From positions 1 to 11,123 of the forward strand of contig JAEOSV010000303.1 of NCBI GenBank assembly GCA_016840185.1: a DNA stretch of 11,123 nucleotides, given 5' to 3'. The stretch is from Candidatus Hermodarchaeota archaeon. GTDB taxonomy: Archaea; Asgardarchaeota; Hermodarchaeia; Hermodarchaeales; Hermodarchaeaceae. Made by a program: the position numbers and the translations under genes. Below, piece after piece: positions 6,976 through 11,123 of the stretch. Every line of letters starts with the position of its first letter. Position 1 is the first letter of the stretch. The notes under the pieces were generated by a model, which was not told the origin of the DNA, ran no database searches, and saw only the letters and a program-made list of their open reading frames with translations.

Positions 6976-8175
6976 ATGGAAATCCGGAAAATCACCAAGG
7001 AAGACATGACCCAAGTCGTCAAACTCCACCAATACGCCTATGGGTTTTGGACTGACCAAGACGTCCGTGACGAAGACTACAACTTTATGATTCCTGAAAA
7101 TATCATTGGACTCTTCGAAAACGACACCCTCCTCTCAGTCCTCACCATAATGAAAACACAGCAATCCGTTCGCGGAGTCCTCAAGGGCATGGGTGGCATC
7201 TCCATGGTGGGCACCTACCCCGAAGCCCGCATGAAAGGTTATGTCCGAACGATTATGCAAAGCGCCTTCTTGGAAATGAAAGAGGCTGAACTCTCCGTAA
7301 GCATGCTGGAACCCTTTCGTGAAACCTTCTATTCACGACTCGGCTATGTCCCAGCTTACGAAAAATTCCGGCTCAAGGCTCCCCTCGATGGGCTCCGTGT
7401 TGCTCCCGAAAGTGCTATCGGTGACGAGTGGACCGTTGAACGCGTTCCAGGGCATGAAGCCAAAGACACCTACATGACGTTCATCCAAGACTTTGCTCCA
7501 ACGACTTTTCACGGGTATGCATTCAACCCAGAGATTCGAGACGAAGAATGGACCCGACGCAACAAAAACCGCCACTACGTCTTCGTAAAAAAAGCAGGTA
7601 AAATTGAGGCCCTCGCCCGTTACCAGCTAAAGGGCTACATGCACTTTGAAGAACCTGGACAACTCATCGTCGAAGAAATGTACTGGCGTACCCTTCCAGC
7701 TCAAACTGCTTTATTCAACTATCTTGGTAAACATCGAGACCAAATCCAAACCATCCACATGATTCTCCCGTACGGTACGGATTTTCAACATTGGTTCGAA
7801 GACCTCCGAGACTGGATCGAACTCAAAGTTTGGCACCCTTGGATGATTCGCATAATCGATGCCAAAGCCGCACTCACCGGGCTTCCAGCTTCCACAGATG
7901 GTGAACTAATTTTCACCCTTTCTGACTCCCAATGTGGATGGAATAATGGCACATATCTTCTAGAAAGTTCGAACGGTCAACTTTCCATGAATACAACCAA
8001 ACGAGCTTCCAAACTCGAGAGCACAATTCATGGTTTAAGTGCCTTAGTATATGGAACTCATTCTCTTGAAGCCCTCGAATATACTGGATGGATTAAGGGC
8101 TTGAATGAACGCAGTCGGGATTTCCTTCGCCGCTGGTTCCCACAACTACCTCGGTATAATCCCTATACCTTCTAA
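6976..8175 (+). CDS. Eis-like GNAT N-acetyltransferase
   Basis: A 399-residue acetyltransferase of the Eis family (three-domain GNAT proteins; Mycobacterium tuberculosis Eis is about 400 residues and acetylates aminoglycosides and protein lysines). The N-terminal GNAT domain (about 1-135) has the acetyl-CoA site MVGTYPEARMKGYVRTIM (77-94) and RLGYVPAYEKF (121-131), whose Y124 lies where the Eis general-acid tyrosine sits. A second, degenerate GNAT-like domain (about 140-290) follows, then the segment MIRIIDAKAAL and an SCP2-like C-terminal domain (about 305-399). The protein ends in phenylalanine; in mycobacterial Eis the C-terminal carboxylate of the last Phe serves as the catalytic base, so this end is well placed for the same role. 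ATG 6976 has a GAAGGG Shine-Dalgarno sequence. The natural acceptor (polyamine, protein or drug-like amine) cannot be told. The gene ends 163 nt before uvrB and there is no functional link to repair. Confidence 0.85.
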   Translation: MEIRKITKEDMTQVVKLHQYAYGFWTDQDVRDEDYNFMIPENIIGLFENDTLLSVLTIMKTQQSVRGVLKGMGGISMVGTYPEARMKGYVRTIMQSAFLEMKEAELSVSMLEPFRETFYSRLGYVPAYEKFRLKAPLDGLRVAPESAIGDEWTVERVPGHEAKDTYMTFIQDFAPTTFHGYAFNPEIRDEEWTRRNKNRHYVFVKKAGKIEALARYQLKGYMHFEEPGQLIVEEMYWRTLPAQTALFNYLGKHRDQIQTIHMILPYGTDFQHWFEDLRDWIELKVWHPWMIRIIDAKAALTGLPASTDGELIFTLSDSQCGWNNGTYLLESSNGQLSMNTTKRASKLESTIHGLSALVYGTHSLEALEYTGWIKGLNERSRDFLRRWFPQLPRYNPYTF

Positions 8176-8217
8176 TTCGATTCAACTCATACAGGAACTA
8201 TTCCAAGGTTCTTTCGA

Positions 8218-8241
8218 ATATCATTTGTTTACAAATGATAT
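8218..8241. repeat. Perfect 11-bp inverted repeat upstream of uvrB
   Basis: The arms ATATCATTTGT (8218-8228) and ACAAATGATAT (8231-8241) are perfect reverse complements around a 2-nt TT centre. It lies 43 nt after the Eis-like gene's stop and about 100 nt before uvrB. It has no GC-rich stem and no following T tract, so a dimeric regulator's operator is a better fit than a terminator. The right arm runs into ATATGAAAATTA, which could serve as a promoter element. The regulator is unknown. Confidence 0.6.
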
Positions 8242-8338
8242 GAAAATTAGTGTGCCTGTGATAGGTTAGTTATCTCTGACACTCCGCAAGAATGATAAAC
8301 CTACATTCCCGTTTGGGATTGGGAGGCGCGACGATTTA

Positions 8339-10354
8339 GTGGCCACTTCACGGAAGTTCGAACTCAATCCAGACTTCACCCCGCGTGGTGACCAGCCAAA
8401 AGCCATCAAGCGGCTCATAGATGGCTACAATCAGGGTAAACAGCAACAGACCCTCCTAGGTGTTACTGGATCCGGTAAAACCTTCACTGTTGCCTCCCTT
8501 GTTGAAACTCTCCAGAAACCTACACTAGTTATCGCCCCGAACAAAACCCTGGCAGCCCAACTGACGAGTATGTTCCGTGAATACTTCCCCAACAATGCCG
8601 TGGAATACTATACATCCTACTACGATTATTTTCAGCCCGAAGCGTACATGCCAACCTCAGACGTCTACATTGAGAAAGATGCATCAATTAATGAGGAAGT
8701 TGAGCGGATGCGCTTATCGGCTGTTGCTTCTCTTGCAGTGCGAAAAGATGTACTCATAGTTGCAACAGTGTCTTGTATCTACGGCATCGGTGCACCTGGG
8801 TCATACCGAAACCTTGTAATCGAGCTCGAAAAGGGACAGGAGATTCCCCGTGATGAGCTCTTTGCCCGACTCGTCCAGATCAACTATACTCGCAATGACT
8901 TCGATTTTCGCCGTGGAACCTTTCGCGTACGCGGTGAAGTAATCGAAGTGTTCCCCGCCTATGCGAATCACCCGATCCGTCTCGAAACCTTTGGAGACAC
9001 GATAGAAGGCATCTCCGATATCGCCCCGATAAAAGGCACTGTTCTGTATGAGCGTGAAAAAGTCAAGATCTTTCCCGCGAAACAATTCACCACAGACCAG
9101 AAGATGCTCCCAGAGGTGCTGGAGCAAATCGAAGACGACCTGGAAGTCCGCCTGAAAGAACTAGAAGACCAAGAGAAGATTTTGGAAGCCGACCGATTAC
9201 GACGACGCGTCAAGTATGATGTCGAGATGATGCGCTCAGTCGGCTGGACCGGTGGCATCGAGAACTATTCACGATACTTCGATGGACGAAAGGAAGGGCA
9301 GAAACCCTACTGCCTTCTAGATCACTATCCTGAAGATTTTCTCCTGGTCATCGATGAGTCCCACATCACAGTCCCACAAATCGGTGGCATGTACTTTGGG
9401 GATTTATCCCGAAAACGAAATCTCGTAGATTACGGTTTCCGGTTACCCGCTGCTTATGACAATCGCCCGTTGACCTTCGAAGAATTTGAACCCTACATGC
9501 GCACAGTCCTCTTTACATCAGCAACTCCTGCTGGATACGAACGAAAGCACTCAAACCAAATTGTCGAACAAATCGTTCGACCCACAGGGTTGATTGACCC
9601 AAAAATCATAATACGTCCCACAGAAGGACAAGTAGAAGACTTACTAGGGGAAATTCGAGACCGAGCTAAAAAGGATGAAAGGGTCCTAGTCACCACATTG
9701 ACTAAACGGATGTCCGAAGACTTGGCCGATTACATGGTGCACGCAGGCGTCAAGGCAGAATATCTGCACTCCGAAGTTGGCACCCTTGAACGGATTGAAG
9801 TGCTCCGCAATCTTCGGAAAGGAAAGCATGAGGTCGTTGTGGGCATTAACCTCTTACGAGAAGGGCTTGATCTCCCTGAAGTCTCCTTAGTGGCGATTCT
9901 GGACGCTGATAAAGAAGGATTCCTTCGATCAGATACGAGTCTGATTCAGATAATGGGTCGGGCTAGCCGGAATGTGAGTGGAACGGTGATTTTGTATGCA
10001 GATCGAATGACCGAATCGATGAAACGGGCCATTGGCGAGAATAATCGACGACGGGACACGCAAATCGCCTATAACAAGGAACACGGGATTACACCCACCA
10101 CAATTGTGAAATCGATTTCAGATATTGCCGAAGATGTAGAACGTGTTGCGGCGGATTCCCGGACACAAGTGAAGGTGCCGAAGAACTGGCGCACCGCTAA
10201 CGAAAGTGACTTGGCGTTACTAATCGTTGAGTTGCGTGAAGAAATGCTGCAGGCAGCCGAAGAACTCGACTTTGAACGAGCTGCTGAGTTACGTGATCTT
10301 ATCAACGAGATTGAAGCCTATTTGGGCCTGCAAACTAAAAGTGCACGAACCTGA
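8339..10354 (+). CDS. uvrB: UvrABC excinuclease subunit B
   Basis: The damage-verifying helicase-like subunit of nucleotide excision repair. UvrA loads it at lesions, it opens the DNA and then recruits UvrC for incision. The 671-residue protein looks complete. It has Walker A GVTGSGKT (41-48), the beta-hairpin YYDYFQPEAYMP (94-105) that inserts between the strands, Walker B-type DESH (339-342), INLLREGLDLPEVSLVAI (503-520), LDADKEGFLRS (521-531), and a motif VI arginine finger in QIMGRASRN (537-545), slightly changed from the usual QTIGRAARN. The C-terminal UVR domain (about 623-660) that binds UvrC/UvrA is present. The start is GTG 8339, with GGGAGG about 12 nt upstream; no earlier in-frame start is plausible. 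uvrA follows on the same strand after 185 nt, so the two probably work as a unit. No uvrC is in the window. Confidence 0.97.
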   Translation: MATSRKFELNPDFTPRGDQPKAIKRLIDGYNQGKQQQTLLGVTGSGKTFTVASLVETLQKPTLVIAPNKTLAAQLTSMFREYFPNNAVEYYTSYYDYFQPEAYMPTSDVYIEKDASINEEVERMRLSAVASLAVRKDVLIVATVSCIYGIGAPGSYRNLVIELEKGQEIPRDELFARLVQINYTRNDFDFRRGTFRVRGEVIEVFPAYANHPIRLETFGDTIEGISDIAPIKGTVLYEREKVKIFPAKQFTTDQKMLPEVLEQIEDDLEVRLKELEDQEKILEADRLRRRVKYDVEMMRSVGWTGGIENYSRYFDGRKEGQKPYCLLDHYPEDFLLVIDESHITVPQIGGMYFGDLSRKRNLVDYGFRLPAAYDNRPLTFEEFEPYMRTVLFTSATPAGYERKHSNQIVEQIVRPTGLIDPKIIIRPTEGQVEDLLGEIRDRAKKDERVLVTTLTKRMSEDLADYMVHAGVKAEYLHSEVGTLERIEVLRNLRKGKHEVVVGINLLREGLDLPEVSLVAILDADKEGFLRSDTSLIQIMGRASRNVSGTVILYADRMTESMKRAIGENNRRRDTQIAYNKEHGITPTTIVKSISDIAEDVERVAADSRTQVKVPKNWRTANESDLALLIVELREEMLQAAEELDFERAAELRDLINEIEAYLGLQTKSART

Positions 10355-10539
10355 TTACTTTCACTGTGGTCTCCCCTCCGCTTATATGATTGAACGAACC
10401 TTCTGGTACGAAAAGGCTGAAAAAACAGTTCAGCTAACCCGCCGTGCTGGACCCACTCTGTGGGAGGGCTGGGTGTAGAACCGTAACTCTTATGGCAGTC
10501 GGGGCTATCGGTGCCGCTGCCAAGTCAGGTGACAGATGC
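10355..10539 (+). promoter_or_regulatory. uvrB-uvrA intergenic region with hairpins
   Basis: This 185-nt gap is longer than usual within an operon. A TATA-like TTATATG (10382-10388) could give uvrA its own promoter. Two inverted repeats follow: CCCAC-TCT-GTGGG (10452-10464) and TGGCAG/CTGCCA (10493-10498 with 10517-10522). The second ends just before the AGGTGA Shine-Dalgarno sequence of uvrA. No T tract follows either, so neither looks like a terminator; they may shape the uvrA leader. Confidence 0.3.
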
Positions 10540-11123
10540 GTGAGCGACGACAAGTACATTACGGTCAAAGGTGCCCGCGTACACAACTTGAAAAACATCA
10601 GTGTACAGATTCCCCGGGATAAATACGTAGTCATCACTGGACTCTCTGGGTCTGGTAAGTCCTCCCTCGCGTTTGACACTCTCTTCGCCGAGGGACAACG
10701 CCGTTATGTCGAATCACTATCCGCCTATGCTCGTCAGTTCTTAGGTCGAATGGATAAACCCGATGTCGACTCTATTGAGGGATTAAGTCCCGCAATCTCA
10801 ATAGATCAGCGGTCTGCAGGTGGTAACCCTCGGTCTACGGTTGGAACAACCACTGAAGTTTATGATTATATGCGATTGCTCTGGGCACGAATCGGAATTC
10901 CCCACTGTCATCAATGTGGACGCCGAATCGCCCCCCAATCCGCTCAACAGATTGTACGACAGATCATGGAATTTGATGAAGGCAAACGTGTCCGAGTCCT
11001 CTCTCCAGTAGTTCGGGGACGAAAAGGCACCTATAAAGCCCTCTTCAAGAAACTCCAAAGTGAAGGATTCATTCGTGTTCGAATCAACGGTAAAGACCAC
11101 CGGCTAGATAAGGATGAAATTGA
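10540..11123 (+). CDS. uvrA: UvrABC excinuclease subunit A, N-terminal part
   Basis: The DNA-damage recognition ATPase of nucleotide excision repair, a tandem ABC-type protein. Only the first 194 codons are present; the gene runs off the right edge. The N-terminus [20 protein letters not shown] is typical, followed by Walker [10 protein letters not shown] (34-42), [20 protein letters not shown] (49-68) and [10 protein letters not shown] (81-90). A CxxC pair (C123, C126 in PHCHQCG) stands at the position where many UvrA proteins have a CPxCG motif. The start chosen is GTG 10540, which gives the usual family N-terminus and has AGGTGA (10527-10532) 7 nt upstream. An in-frame ATG at 10492 would add 16 residues ([16 protein letters not shown]) that do not look like UvrA and lacks a good ribosome-binding site. 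It is probably co-expressed with uvrB, possibly with its own promoter in the gap. Confidence 0.96.
   Translation, partial: MSDDKYITVKGARVHNLKNISVQIPRDKYVVITGLSGSGKSSLAFDTLFAEGQRRYVESLSAYARQFLGRMDKPDVDSIEGLSPAISIDQRSAGGNPRSTVGTTTEVYDYMRLLWARIGIPHCHQCGRRIAPQSAQQIVRQIMEFDEGKRVRVLSPVVRGRKGTYKALFKKLQSEGFIRVRINGKDHRLDKDEI

Noticed and set aside
8249..8283. Nested imperfect inverted repeat (AGTGT/ACACT around GATA/TATC) after the perfect palindrome
   Set aside because: The arms are short with unequal spacers; this level of symmetry is expected by chance.
10386..10478. Small plus-strand reading frame of 30 codons between uvrB and uvrA
   Set aside because: It has no Shine-Dalgarno sequence, no recognisable similarity, and overlaps the hairpin at 10452-10464; likely chance.
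10492..10539. ATG 10492 as the uvrA start
   Set aside because: The extra 16 residues are not UvrA-like and lack a ribosome-binding site, while GTG 10540 has AGGTGA at a good distance.
10355..10540. Possible tRNA in the uvrB-uvrA gap
   Set aside because: There is no T-loop GGTTCNANNCC, no anticodon arm and no acceptor pairing.

Overview
This 11.1 kb window is ordinary protein-coding chromosome of a moderate-GC prokaryote, most likely an archaeon. The archaeal reading rests on three things. TATA-box-like elements sit about 40-50 nt before several start codons. T-tract ends stand in for strong bacterial terminators. One gene encodes a stand-alone alpha-type subunit of an ADP-forming acyl-CoA synthetase. 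An Asgard-type (Thorarchaeia-like) genome is my guess from the gene content and base composition, but nothing in the window proves it. UvrA/UvrB are bacterial-type proteins also found in many mesophilic archaea, so a bacterium is not excluded. I see no rRNA, tRNA, CRISPR array, insertion sequence or phage gene.

Layout. Positions 1-235 are non-coding, with a G-rich tract and a small hairpin that could end the first minus-strand gene. Two minus-strand genes follow: an NDP-forming acyl-CoA synthetase alpha-type protein (236-1693) and, upstream of it, a QueT-family membrane transporter (1767-2270). A 219-nt divergent intergenic region holds a structured leader for queT and a clear TATA box for the next plus-strand gene. 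That gene encodes a large, divergent PEP-carboxykinase-like P-loop protein (2490-4424). Its 3' end overlaps a membrane-anchored beta-propeller protein (4393-5733), followed 29 nt later by a SAM-dependent methyltransferase (5763-6515). A TfoX-N-like small protein (6523-6861, minus) converges on the methyltransferase and is divergent from an Eis-like GNAT acetyltransferase (6976-8175, plus). The right end carries the nucleotide excision repair genes uvrB (8339-10354) and the first 194 codons of uvrA (10540 to the window edge).

How the genes work together. uvrB-uvrA is the only pair with an obvious shared pathway: UvrA loads UvrB onto damaged DNA. The PEPCK-like and acyl-CoA synthetase-like genes suggest central carbon and energy metabolism but are not adjacent on one strand. 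The most interesting items are the queT leader, whose second hairpin would cover the ribosome-binding site; a perfect 11-bp inverted repeat upstream of uvrB; and the unusual PEPCK-like protein, which has altered active-site motifs and a glycine/proline-rich insertion.
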